Shown piece after piece: positions 4,918 to 12,465 of a stretch of 12,567 nucleotides of DNA (positions within the stretch are counted from its first letter, which is position 1; every line of letters begins with the position of its first letter). Source of the DNA: an uncultured Clostridia bacterium. GTDB taxonomy: Bacteria; Bacillota; Clostridia; Christensenellales; UBA1242. Location: the NCBI GenBank assembly GCA_934725795.1, contig CAKVCF010000011.1:1-12567 (forward strand). The letters run 5' to 3'. The notes under the pieces are model-generated. The model saw nothing but the letters and a program-made list of their open reading frames with translations. It searched no databases and was not told the origin of the DNA. The position numbers and the translations under genes are program-made.

Positions 4918-7614
4918 ATGGATAAAATATTCGAGTCGGTTGACAAATTCTTTTCTTCATTTGCCAACTATTTAAATTATAATCGTTATTTTATTATTTT
5001 TTGTGCTTTATTCCTTTTCACAGTTTTATGTGTTATTATTTCCACATCTAACTCCTATGAATCAAGGTTAATCAAAGCCATTGATATGTTCAATAATTAT
5101 TTCTTGGACAATCCACAAATCAACGAAGATAATTTGATTGCATTTAACAATAAAATGAAATCAAATCGTGTGCCAAAGCAACTTCGCAAACAATGGCAAC
5201 AATATGTTTTGTATAGGGAAGACAAGGCCAGCAAATATATGTCATTTGATAGCTGCGTAACCATTCCTGTTAAAAACAGCACATACACACGCGATGTTCA
5301 CACAATGAATATTTTGGCTTACATTTTTGCAGGTTTATGCTTGTTGCTTAATTTGTATTGTTCTTACGAAGAAAGTTTAGTTGATGTTTTGCAACACTGC
5401 TTGCTTTGCCCAATTTTAATTTTAGTTCTCAACTATTTGATAACAATATTCTTCAATATCAGGCATAATGCAATCATCAGCGATCTCTATTCAAACTATC
5501 AATATTTTGAAGTAAACATTGATAAAGCAACTGAAACTTTACCAGATTATGTTGATTATGAAGTGTTGTTTGATAAAAACGAAATCAAACGTGGTATTCC
5601 AATTTTGTACGCATACCTTCAAAAGCGTGCAGAAGAAGAGAAAAAAGAATTGGAACGTGCACGTTTGCGTAACGTAGAACACGAAAAATTCAACTTTGAT
5701 GAGGCTGGCGTTGAACGTTCACTTGTGCTTGAACGTGCAATGACTGAAGCTGAAAACTATATTGCAGAGCGTAAAAAACTTATGCAAGATATGGAACAAA
5801 TCAACAATGAAGTTTATCAAGAAGAAAATAATTTCCGTGAAATAACCAAAGAATATCAACGTCAAATGCAAGTGAGTAAAGAAACATTTGACAACTTCAA
5901 ACAACAAATGGATGACGTTACTTCAAGCATTGAAGCGAACTATCTTAAAAAGCAACAACAACAAGAACTTGATCGTCAACGTAACTTGGAACGTGATTAT
6001 GATACAGCAACAGATAGACATAAAAAAGTTTTGGAAACTTACCAAGCTGAAATCACTGATGTTGAAAATCAAATCAAAAAGGCACGTAATGCTCTTGAAA
6101 AATCTATGATGAGCGAATTTGACACTTACAGCGGCAAAGTCTATGACGAAGCTTTGCGTGTTGTTGAAGAGCGTGAAGCAGATAAGTATAACAAAGTTCA
6201 AGATAACATTAAGTCTTTGGAAGAAAAGTTGCAGAATAAAGAAACCGAAGTTAACGGCCTTTACACTGAAAACGAACAACTTAAAGACCAACTTTCAAAC
6301 CTTGATGCTGAATATCAACAAAGATTAACAGAAAATGAACAAATCATTTCACGTGTGTCGGATGAAGTAAGTCGTGCAAAACATGGCAAAAAACAAACCG
6401 CACAACAAGAAGAACCACCAGCAGAAACTGTTCAACCAGAGTATTCTCAACCTGAATATGCTGACCAATATAATCCAAACAATGGTCAGTATTATGACAA
6501 TCAAAATTATGCAGACAATCAATACAATCAACAATATGCTCAACCTGATAATTATTATCAACCAGCAGAACAAACTGAACAAACACAGCAAGATGAAACA
6601 ACTGCTGAACAACCAACAGAGCAAGGCACTTACACATTCAACTATTTAGATGAAGATAATCAAGAAGCACAATCAGCAGAGCAAGAGCAAACTCCAGCTC
6701 AACCTGAACAAACTTATACATTCAACTATTTAGACGAACCAGAAGAAGACCAAGCAAACACTGTTAAACCAGAACTTGAAACAGTTGAAGAAACACCTGT
6801 TGAAACAGAACAAGAAGAACAAATTGAACAAGAACAATCAACCGATTCGGGGGAAACGGTTGAAGCAGAACTTCCAGCAGAAAAACCTGCACAGGAAGAT
6901 GTTGAAATTTCCACTGTTCAAACGGAAGAAAGCAAACCAAAAGGCAAACCAGGTAGGCCACGTAAAATTGTAACAGAACCTGTTGAAAAGAAGAAACCAG
7001 GCCGTCCACGTAAAGTTGTTGCAGAGCCTGAAATTAAAAAGCCTGGCAAACCAGGTAGACCACGTAAGGTTCAACCTGAGCAACCAGCTGAAGTTGTTGC
7101 AGAACAACCAAAACGTAAGGCAGGTCGTCCACGTAAAACTGAAACTGCAGTAGCAACACCAGTTGAGGTTAAAAAATCAGTTGGTAGGCCTAAAAAACAA
7201 GCAGAACCAGTAAGTGAACAAGCAACAGAAGTTGTTGCAGAACAACCAAAACGCAAAGCTGGCAGACCACGCAAAGAGGTTAGCGAACAACCAAAAGTTG
7301 AAGAACCAAAGCGTAAGGCTGGCAGGCCTAAAAAGCAAGTTGAAACATCCACCGCTGAAGGGCAAGAAAGCAAACCAAAAGGTAAACCAGGTAGACCTAA
7401 AAAAGTTGTGGAAGAAGGTACAGCACCACAAACTAAAAAGGCAGTAGGCAGACCTAAAAAAGCCACTCAATCAGGCGAAGCTCAAGCGAATGAAATTCAA
7501 GATATTGATGCATTCTTAAAAGAGATTGATGACGAAATTGCCAAAGAAAATGCAAAACTTGAAGCCTCAAAAAAAGAACTTGAAAAGAACACAAAAATTA
7601 AAAAGAAAAAGTAA
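4918..7614 (+). CDS. Membrane protein with coiled coil and nine AT-hook-like motifs
   Basis: 898 residues; no characterised family recognised. Hydrophobic segments lie at about residues 24-43, 130-149 and 160-180. The long loop 44-129 is net basic and the short loop 150-159 acidic, so the positive-inside rule favours N-out with the whole C-terminal part in the cytoplasm. Residues 230-490 are a heptad-like E/K/Q-rich coiled coil. Residues 495-670 are low-complexity Q/E/P/Y/N, with a Tyr/Asn/Gln-rich patch (507-549) and two copies of TYTFNYLDE. Residues 673-850 contain nine motifs of the AT-hook core type, GRPRK or GRPKK, each preceded by basic residues (KGKP, KRKA, KKSV). The C-terminus is a charged helix ending KIKKKK. 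AT-hooks insert Arg-Pro into the minor groove of A/T tracts, so a membrane-to-chromosome tether is the best guess; this is inference. Start supported by AAAGGGG five bases before ATG. Transcription ends at the hairpin at 7691-7723. Confidence 0.85.
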   Translation: MDKIFESVDKFFSSFANYLNYNRYFIIFCALFLFTVLCVIISTSNSYESRLIKAIDMFNNYFLDNPQINEDNLIAFNNKMKSNRVPKQLRKQWQQYVLYREDKASKYMSFDSCVTIPVKNSTYTRDVHTMNILAYIFAGLCLLLNLYCSYEESLVDVLQHCLLCPILILVLNYLITIFFNIRHNAIISDLYSNYQYFEVNIDKATETLPDYVDYEVLFDKNEIKRGIPILYAYLQKRAEEEKKELERARLRNVEHEKFNFDEAGVERSLVLERAMTEAENYIAERKKLMQDMEQINNEVYQEENNFREITKEYQRQMQVSKETFDNFKQQMDDVTSSIEANYLKKQQQQELDRQRNLERDYDTATDRHKKVLETYQAEITDVENQIKKARNALEKSMMSEFDTYSGKVYDEALRVVEEREADKYNKVQDNIKSLEEKLQNKETEVNGLYTENEQLKDQLSNLDAEYQQRLTENEQIISRVSDEVSRAKHGKKQTAQQEEPPAETVQPEYSQPEYADQYNPNNGQYYDNQNYADNQYNQQYAQPDNYYQPAEQTEQTQQDETTAEQPTEQGTYTFNYLDEDNQEAQSAEQEQTPAQPEQTYTFNYLDEPEEDQANTVKPELETVEETPVETEQEEQIEQEQSTDSGETVEAELPAEKPAQEDVEISTVQTEESKPKGKPGRPRKIVTEPVEKKKPGRPRKVVAEPEIKKPGKPGRPRKVQPEQPAEVVAEQPKRKAGRPRKTETAVATPVEVKKSVGRPKKQAEPVSEQATEVVAEQPKRKAGRPRKEVSEQPKVEEPKRKAGRPKKQVETSTAEGQESKPKGKPGRPKKVVEEGTAPQTKKAVGRPKKATQSGEAQANEIQDIDAFLKEIDDEIAKENAKLEASKKELEKNTKIKKKK
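6628..6738 (+). repeat. Duplicated TYTFNYLDE peptide motif
   Basis: Within the disordered segment the nine-residue motif TYTFNYLDE occurs twice, at 6628-6654 and 6712-6738. The DNA copies differ only at two synonymous sites. Flanks on both sides are Q/E/P-rich and not otherwise repeated, so this may be a short linear binding motif kept within a disordered chain. Confidence 0.6.
6934..7467 (+). repeat. Nine-copy AT-hook-like repeat array
   Basis: Nine GRP(R/K)K cores start at residues 679, 695, 713, 736, 756, 782, 802, 825 and 844 of the protein, spaced 16-26 residues apart. The first four and the sixth are GRPRK; the others are GRPKK. Linkers are acidic or neutral (VAEQP, EEPK, TAEGQE). One 16-residue unit beginning EVVAEQPKRK occurs twice, identical in protein. 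The DNA codes for the cores with many different synonymous codons, which argues that the peptide is maintained. Confidence 0.85.
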
Positions 7615-7690
7615 TTTTTAAGTTTAGGGCTTAAAAACAAATTGTGATTTAAACAAAAAAACAGTTTGTTTACGTTTGCACAACTGAAAA

Positions 7691-7723
7691 TTAAAAAAAA
7701 GCACTCAAACAGAGTGCTTTTTT
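7691..7723. terminator. Bidirectional terminator between convergent genes
   Basis: GCACTC (7701-7706), loop AAACA, GAGTGC (7712-7717), flanked by eight A residues on the left and six T residues on the right. This gives an uninterrupted stem of 12 base pairs and a U-tract on both strands. It lies 77 bases after the AT-hook gene and 107 bases after the end of convergent galE, so it can serve both. Confidence 0.9.
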
Positions 7724-7829
7724 ATTGTGTCAAACTTTGATTGCTACTGTTGTTAATATTGGTTTTAGTGTTTAAGCCAGATAATTGCTATAATACTAAT
7801 CTCAAGTTAATATTATAATTTTTTAAGTT

Positions 7830-8843
7830 TTATATTTTATGAGAACGAGTTGATAAATGTTTCCTAAATAAAAATTCGTCATTTAGCATTTGTTCTAGGT
7901 TTGAAAACTTTTGATTTCCGTATTTGTTTATAAGTTTGGTGTTATCACAAACTATGCAAGGTATATCACCTTCACGTTTTGGACCAAAACTATAATTTAT
8001 GCTTTTATTTGCAACAGTTTCAACTGCCTTAATCATTTGAAGAACAGAGTAACCTTCGCCACCGCATCCAACATTTAAAATTTCACAGCCTGCTTTGTTG
8101 TTTTGTTCAATAACATCACAAACAATATGAACCAAATCCGTTATGTGAATATAATCTCTTATTGGTGTTCCGTCTTTTGTTGGATGATTGTTGCCGTTAA
8201 GTTTGATACTTTTATCATTTAAAATGCATTCAACAAGAACTGAAGGCAAACTCAATTTGTGTTGTTTAGATTCGTTGCCAAGCATAAATTTGGTGTTTGC
8301 ACTTATTGGATTTGTAAATCTAAAAATTATTGCAGTTTTATTTTTGTTATGTGCAAGCCAACTTAAAATCATTTCTTCACCAAGTTGCTTTGTTTTTGCG
8401 TATGGTGATGTTGGAGCATAAGGCTGAGTTTCATTAATATTGGCTGTGAGTGTTTCACCATAAACTGTGATGCTTGACGCAAACATAATTTTATTAATTT
8501 TGTATTTTTCAGCCAAGGCAAGAGAAACAGCCAAACTATTCATATTATTTTGCATGTATGATTTGGGGTGTTCAAAACTCTCAAAAACACACTTTTTAGC
8601 AGCAAGGTGAATGAGAGTGTCAAATTTGAATTTTTTTACTAATGCTTCCATTGATTGCATGTTACAGCAGTTAGTTTTAAATACCTGCAAATTGGCAAAT
8701 TGTTGTTTAAGTTTGTTTATGTTTTTTACATATGCATTTTTAAAATCATCAACAACAACCACTTTGCATCCGCGTTGCAAAAGTTCAATAGTTAAATTTG
8801 TGCCAATATAACCAGCCCCGCCAGTGATAAGAATATTTTGCAT
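7830..8843 (-). CDS. galE: UDP-glucose 4-epimerase
   Basis: 337 residues, close to the usual length. GalE interconverts UDP-glucose and UDP-galactose with bound NAD in the cytoplasm (Leloir pathway and supply of UDP-Gal for surface glycans). The N-terminal Rossmann motif is TGGAGYIG at residues 7-14, the NAD adenosine-binding acidic pair is VDDF at 31-34, and HLAAKK at 79-84 follows. The short-chain dehydrogenase triad is S124 in SSITVYGE with Y148 and K152 in SPYAKTK. Further GalE landmarks are FRFTNPI, DGTPIRDYIHITDL at 224-237, LNVGCGGEGYSV, and the C-terminal KREGDIP. The usual N-P-x-GA segment after RFTNP is altered, so UDP-GlcNAc or a related sugar as substrate cannot be excluded. ATG 8843 has AAAGGAG five bases upstream. 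A promoter is not obvious: on the minus strand ATGACA (8947-8942) with TATATT (8925-8920), spacer 16, is the better of two weak candidates. Transcription ends at the shared hairpin. Confidence 0.93.
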   Translation of the reverse strand: MQNILITGGAGYIGTNLTIELLQRGCKVVVVDDFKNAYVKNINKLKQQFANLQVFKTNCCNMQSMEALVKKFKFDTLIHLAAKKCVFESFEHPKSYMQNNMNSLAVSLALAEKYKINKIMFASSITVYGETLTANINETQPYAPTSPYAKTKQLGEEMILSWLAHNKNKTAIIFRFTNPISANTKFMLGNESKQHKLSLPSVLVECILNDKSIKLNGNNHPTKDGTPIRDYIHITDLVHIVCDVIEQNNKAGCEILNVGCGGEGYSVLQMIKAVETVANKSINYSFGPKREGDIPCIVCDNTKLINKYGNQKFSNLEQMLNDEFLFRKHLSTRSHKI

Positions 8844-8957
8844 TGATTCTCCTTTAAAAATAGGTGTTTAAAATTTGTTCAACAAAAAAATAACGTTTTT
8901 CTTGGTATATTTAAGAATGAATATAATACTTAAATTTTTAATGTCATGATATCGGTT

Positions 8958-8992
8958 AAAAAAATAAAAACCCCAAAACAAAACTTTTGGGG
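8958..8992 (-). terminator. Rho-independent terminator after the DUF1858 gene
   Basis: On the minus strand, CCCCAAAA (8992-8985), a six-base loop and TTTTGGGG (8978-8971) are followed by TTTTTATTTTTTT. It starts ten bases after the stop codon of the small gene at 9187-9002 and separates that operon from galE. Confidence 0.88.
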
Positions 8993-9001
8993 CAATTTAT
9001 T

Positions 9002-9187
9002 TTACGCGTTAAGAGCTTTTAACAATTTGTTGATGTCAATTTCATGAACTTCGCATGCTTCTTCCAAAGTTTCCATTTGACTGCAAGGGCAGTAAAGGCA
9101 GTGGAAGCCAAATTCTGTTAAAATTTCTTCACCCTTTGGATGTTTTTCAAGCACAGTTGCAATAATATCTGTCTTTTTAAATTTCAT
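9002..9187 (-). CDS. DUF1858 small cysteine-rich protein
   Basis: 61 residues. It matches the DUF1858 family, small domains also found in ScdA/hybrid-cluster-related proteins and described as possible disulfide or redox domains. The pattern is: an amphipathic start (DIIATVLEKHPKGEEIL), then FGFHCLYCPCSQMETLEEAC (residues 26-45), then a C-terminal HEIDINKLLKALN. The C-x2-C-x-C cluster (C30, C33, C35) plus C45 suggests a metal or thiol-redox site; typical members have C-x2-C. The exact role is unknown. ATG 9187 has AAAGGAG five bases upstream. It lies 50 bases downstream of the SPFH gene in the same direction with no strong promoter between, so it is probably the second gene of a two-gene operon closed by the hairpin at 8958-8992. 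Confidence 0.82.
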   Translation of the reverse strand: MKFKKTDIIATVLEKHPKGEEILTEFGFHCLYCPCSQMETLEEACEVHEIDINKLLKALNA

Positions 9188-9237
9188 AATTTCTCCTTTT
9201 TAAGTTTAGTTATTTAACATTTGCTTTTTTATCAAAT

Positions 9238-10158
9238 TTAAAATTTGTAGCCGCACCTATGGCAAAATGCCGAGTTAGCAATACGTTTACTTTGACAATT
9301 TGGGCAAACATCTTCTTTTATTTGTTTCTCTGCTTTTGTTTCAGCATTGTTTAAATTATATTCCTTGTTATCAGCATTGTCAATGCTTTTTTCTTGTGTT
9401 GTTGGCTGATTTTCTGCTTTTTCATTTATGATATTTGTTGTGCTTTTTGCAGCATTGTTGTTGCCCTGCCTTTCAAAAAATGAAAAATGTTTAACTTGTT
9501 CTTGTTTTTCTGGCTGTTTGCTGCCTTTTGCTTTAATCCATAAAGCCATATCAAAACTATTAAAGGTAAAGCCATATTTTTCAGCTTTTTTGTTTAAATA
9601 AACTCTAAAACTTGTACTTTCGGCCGCTTGTTCAATAGGTGTAAATAATTCACGTTTAAGGTAGTATTTATTAATGTGTTCACGCACAAAATCTTTAACC
9701 AAATTTTCAGCATCAATAGGGCGGATAAGAGCATAAAAACTTAAAGCGTATTTCCTAAATTTTGTGGCATCAACAACATTGCATGTAAAGTTGGATTTTA
9801 TGTCAAACTTTGTTAATTTTTTATCAACAGGTATAACTTCTCTTTGCCTTGTTTCATATTCAAAAACACTTAAGTTCACAAAAAATAAGTCAAACTTAAC
9901 TTGCTTTTTCTTTTTGTTTGTTGACTTAATTTGTTTTACGGCAATTTGATCAAGCACCTTTTCGTCTAAATCATAACTGCCAGCAGTAAATTCGCTGTAA
10001 ATTTTATCGCGATAAGAAAGGTAACAAACGCAGTTATCTGGCACAACCAATTTTTCGCCAAATTTTACATTGCAAAACATAGACGTCATCAATCCAGTTT
10101 CAACGTCTTTTGGCAAAAGCTTGTTAGGATTAAATAATTTTTTAAACCAATTAAACAT
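9238..10158 (-). CDS. SPFH/band-7-like protein with C-terminal zinc ribbon
   Basis: 306 residues from ATG 10158. Residues about 30-205 resemble the virion-core-protein-like SPFH family: a strand-rich start (EKLVVPDNCVCYLSYRDK), FTAGSYDLDE, then a helix with RPIDAENLVKDFVREHI. Residues 213-280 form a disordered Q/N/K/E linker. The protein ends in a treble-clef/zinc-ribbon with C285, C288, C299 and C302 (CPNC-x10-CHRCG), the arrangement common in Bacillota SPFH proteins of this type. There is no transmembrane segment, so it is probably cytoplasmic or membrane-associated through oligomerisation. Biological role unknown; a link to membrane or envelope stress is only family-level inference. A TTG at 10173 would add five residues, but it lies immediately before the -10 box TATAAT, so ATG 10158 is preferred. 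It has no ribosome site and is predicted leaderless. It heads an operon with the DUF1858 gene. Confidence 0.8.
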   Translation of the reverse strand: MFNWFKKLFNPNKLLPKDVETGLMTSMFCNVKFGEKLVVPDNCVCYLSYRDKIYSEFTAGSYDLDEKVLDQIAVKQIKSTNKKKKQVKFDLFFVNLSVFEYETRQREVIPVDKKLTKFDIKSNFTCNVVDATKFRKYALSFYALIRPIDAENLVKDFVREHINKYYLKRELFTPIEQAAESTSFRVYLNKKAEKYGFTFNSFDMALWIKAKGSKQPEKQEQVKHFSFFERQGNNNAAKSTTNIINEKAENQPTTQEKSIDNADNKEYNLNNAETKAEKQIKEDVCPNCQSKRIANSAFCHRCGYKF

Positions 10159-10164
10159 ATTTAA

Positions 10165-10193
10165 ATTATACAATTTTTTTTTAAATTTGGCAA
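10165..10193 (-). promoter_or_regulatory. Promoter of the SPFH-DUF1858 operon
   Basis: On the minus strand, TTGCCA (10193-10188), a 17-base spacer and a consensus TATAAT (10170-10165). Counting seven bases from the end of the -10 puts transcription start exactly at the A of ATG 10158. Confidence 0.72.
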
Positions 10194-10209
10194 CATTTTG
10201 CGTTTTAAC

Positions 10210-10238
10210 TTGACTATTTACACTCTATAAACTAAAAT
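10210..10238 (+). promoter_or_regulatory. Promoter of the LTA-synthase-type gene
   Basis: TTGACT at 10210-10215, a 17-base spacer and TAAAAT at 10233-10238. The ATG begins eight bases after the -10, so the mRNA would have zero or one leader base. It is back to back with the SPFH promoter; the two -35 boxes are 16 bases apart. Confidence 0.72.
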
Positions 10239-10245
10239 TATTTAC

Positions 10246-12465
10246 ATGGTAAAGACTGGTTTTAGCAAATTCTTAATGTTTTTTTATTATGTGCTAGGTG
10301 CTTTGGTTTTAGAAGCATTTTCTTTTTCAGTATTAAATCTCGGCTTTATGCCTGAATATTTTTTATATAACTTTTCAATCATCGTGTTTGTCGGTGTGGT
10401 TGTTTTTACAATACCTAACTATGGTTGGCAGTTTGCTTTGGCAACAACAGTTTTGGCTTTGCAAGCTATTTTAATTTACACCAACTATACACTTTACACA
10501 ATTTATGGTGATATGTTCACCTTTGATATGATAAAAATGATGAAGGAAGCCACCGAAGCCGCAGCATCTGGCTTTGTATATTGGGGTATCATTTTAGAAC
10601 TTGTTGGTTTGATGACTGCAATAATTTTGATTGGTGTGTTTTTATTGCATTTTGCAAGAAAAAATAAAATCACAATCAAACAACACTTTTCAATTTTGTG
10701 CGTTATGATGATTTTGTTTGCACAATGTTTCTCAATCACAAACTATTATGTTTACCGCCACCGTATTCAAGCATATCAAGAAGGCATAGATAGCATTGAT
10801 TATGTTAACAGCGATGCGTTTTTGATGAACACCAGTTTCTTAAAACGCAGAAGTTACAAAAAGTTTGGCTCGTATGGTTATTTTGTTAATTTGCTTATCA
10901 ATGAAATGGACGGCACAATCACAACCAATGCAGATAAAATGAAACAAAAAATCACTGTTGATTATTTCAACTCTGGCAATATGTATTCGGGCTCTGCAAT
11001 TCCTGGCAGTAGCACATCTTCATTTGGCTTGGATAGGGGCAATAATGTTATCTGCTTTATGATGGAAAGTATCGAGTGGTTTGCTTTTGGTGACGGCAGT
11101 TATGACCCAACAATTCAAAACCTTTCAAGCGAACTTACGCCAAATATATATAAACTTATAAATGGCAGTACATCAACACAAGATGACAATAGTATTGTTG
11201 CTTACAATTTCTTTGGTAAAGCAAAAACGAATATCAGTGAAGGTATAGGCATTATGGGCAGTTTCCCAAACGGTCTTGATGTGCTTTCATATGCTGGTAA
11301 AAAATATGATAAAAATAAAAATGCTTTAGGCTTTACATTGCCAAACATTTTGCAATCAAAAGGCTACACAACAAACTATGTTCACTCTAATCGCTCAACT
11401 TTCTATAATCGTGATCAATCTCATGGCAATATAGGTTTCCAAAACGTTATAGGTAAAGAAAATTTAACCGACCGTGATGGCAACAAAGTGTATTCAGGTG
11501 ATGAACTTTGGTGGGACCACTGGGCACCAGAAGGCGAATATGCTAAACATGCGATGAGATATATTGTGCCAGATAATTATGAAGAAAAACCTTTCTACAC
11601 TTTCTATCTTAATGTTTCTTCACATGGTAGTTGGTTGCCACAATACAACAAGTATGACGGCGATGCACATAAATATATGAACTATGTTAAATATGGTGCT
11701 GACGACTGCGTTTTGGACGAAAATAACCAATATGTGTTGAACAAACCTGAAGAAGAAGCAACATACACAAATTGGTATCAAAATGTGCTTGATAACTTTT
11801 CAGATAAAGAAAATTTAGTTACAATGCTCACATACTATCAATGTGGCGTTTGTGGTATGGATGAAGCTATTGGCAATATAATTGCAGAACTTAAGTCAAG
11901 ACAATATTTTAACGGTGATAGCTTTTATGACCATACAACAATTTTGCTTTATGCTGACCATTTTGCATACTACAACAACATGTCATATATGGTTAAAGAT
12001 ATTGACCCAACCGAATATTATTTGACAGATTTACACCGTATTCCAATGATACTTTCAAGCCCAGGCGTTAAAAACCTTAACACAACATTGGCAGACGAAT
12101 ATAAACTTACACTCAATACACGCTTCTGTTCAGCATATGACGTAGTGCCAACCTTACTTGATTTGTTAGGCATCAGTTATAACGAAAACTTCTATGTTGG
12201 GCACTCATTGTTCCGTCCAGCAGATACTGTTTATGAAATTGACGGTGAAACACGTGATATGGTTGTTTATTATTCAAACACTGGTGGTATTTACAGTTTG
12301 GAAGTGGAAACAGATGATTTATCAACATTTGTAAAACTCAATCCTAACGCTGACGACAACATTATCGAAATGTTTAAAACTGAATCTAGCAAAGTGCTTA
12401 CAAAGTTAAATTACTTGTATATGCTTGATTTGTATGGTGTTTATAACAAAATATCAGTAAAATAG
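10246..12465 (+). CDS. LTA synthase family sulfatase-fold membrane enzyme
   Basis: 739 residues. Family members are polytopic membrane proteins whose extracellular sulfatase-like domain transfers glycerol phosphate from phosphatidylglycerol to build lipoteichoic acid or a related polymer. Hydrophobic segments at about residues 8-33, 40-56, 61-80, 111-136 and 147-166 give the usual five-pass N-terminus. The catalytic domain starts near residue 266. The expected metal and catalytic residues are present: E274 in MMESIEW, nucleophile T328 in AKTNISEG, H380 and R389 in the YVHSNRSTFYNRD motif, H460 in NVSSHGSWLP, D571-H572 in LLYADHF. The Trp of the usual SFWNR motif is Tyr here (Y387). It is longer than S. 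aureus LtaS (about 646 residues), with extra loops around 480-530 and a C-terminal tail after 660. Polymer type and specific substrate cannot be read from sequence; a glycolipid primase or similar phosphoglycerol transferase is possible. No ribosome site; predicted leaderless. Confidence 0.88.
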   Translation: MVKTGFSKFLMFFYYVLGALVLEAFSFSVLNLGFMPEYFLYNFSIIVFVGVVVFTIPNYGWQFALATTVLALQAILIYTNYTLYTIYGDMFTFDMIKMMKEATEAAASGFVYWGIILELVGLMTAIILIGVFLLHFARKNKITIKQHFSILCVMMILFAQCFSITNYYVYRHRIQAYQEGIDSIDYVNSDAFLMNTSFLKRRSYKKFGSYGYFVNLLINEMDGTITTNADKMKQKITVDYFNSGNMYSGSAIPGSSTSSFGLDRGNNVICFMMESIEWFAFGDGSYDPTIQNLSSELTPNIYKLINGSTSTQDDNSIVAYNFFGKAKTNISEGIGIMGSFPNGLDVLSYAGKKYDKNKNALGFTLPNILQSKGYTTNYVHSNRSTFYNRDQSHGNIGFQNVIGKENLTDRDGNKVYSGDELWWDHWAPEGEYAKHAMRYIVPDNYEEKPFYTFYLNVSSHGSWLPQYNKYDGDAHKYMNYVKYGADDCVLDENNQYVLNKPEEEATYTNWYQNVLDNFSDKENLVTMLTYYQCGVCGMDEAIGNIIAELKSRQYFNGDSFYDHTTILLYADHFAYYNNMSYMVKDIDPTEYYLTDLHRIPMILSSPGVKNLNTTLADEYKLTLNTRFCSAYDVVPTLLDLLGISYNENFYVGHSLFRPADTVYEIDGETRDMVVYYSNTGGIYSLEVETDDLSTFVKLNPNADDNIIEMFKTESSKVLTKLNYLYMLDLYGVYNKISVK

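Noticed and set aside
6934..7467. CRISPR-like or recent tandem DNA repeat
   Set aside because: The periodicity is irregular (48-78 bases), copies differ by synonymous changes and all stay in one frame; it is a coding repeat.
6344..7470. Several overlapping minus- and plus-strand frames of 60-130 residues inside the AT-hook gene
   Set aside because: They are low-complexity mirror images of the Q/E/P/K-rich repeats, lack ribosome sites and resemble no family.
8857..8885. TTGTTG-17-TATTTT on the minus strand as the galE promoter
   Set aside because: Transcription would start inside the AAAGGAG site, removing the ribosome binding site that the gene clearly has.
10159..10173. TTG start five codons upstream for the SPFH protein
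   Set aside because: It directly precedes the TATAAT -10 box, so it would not be in the transcript.
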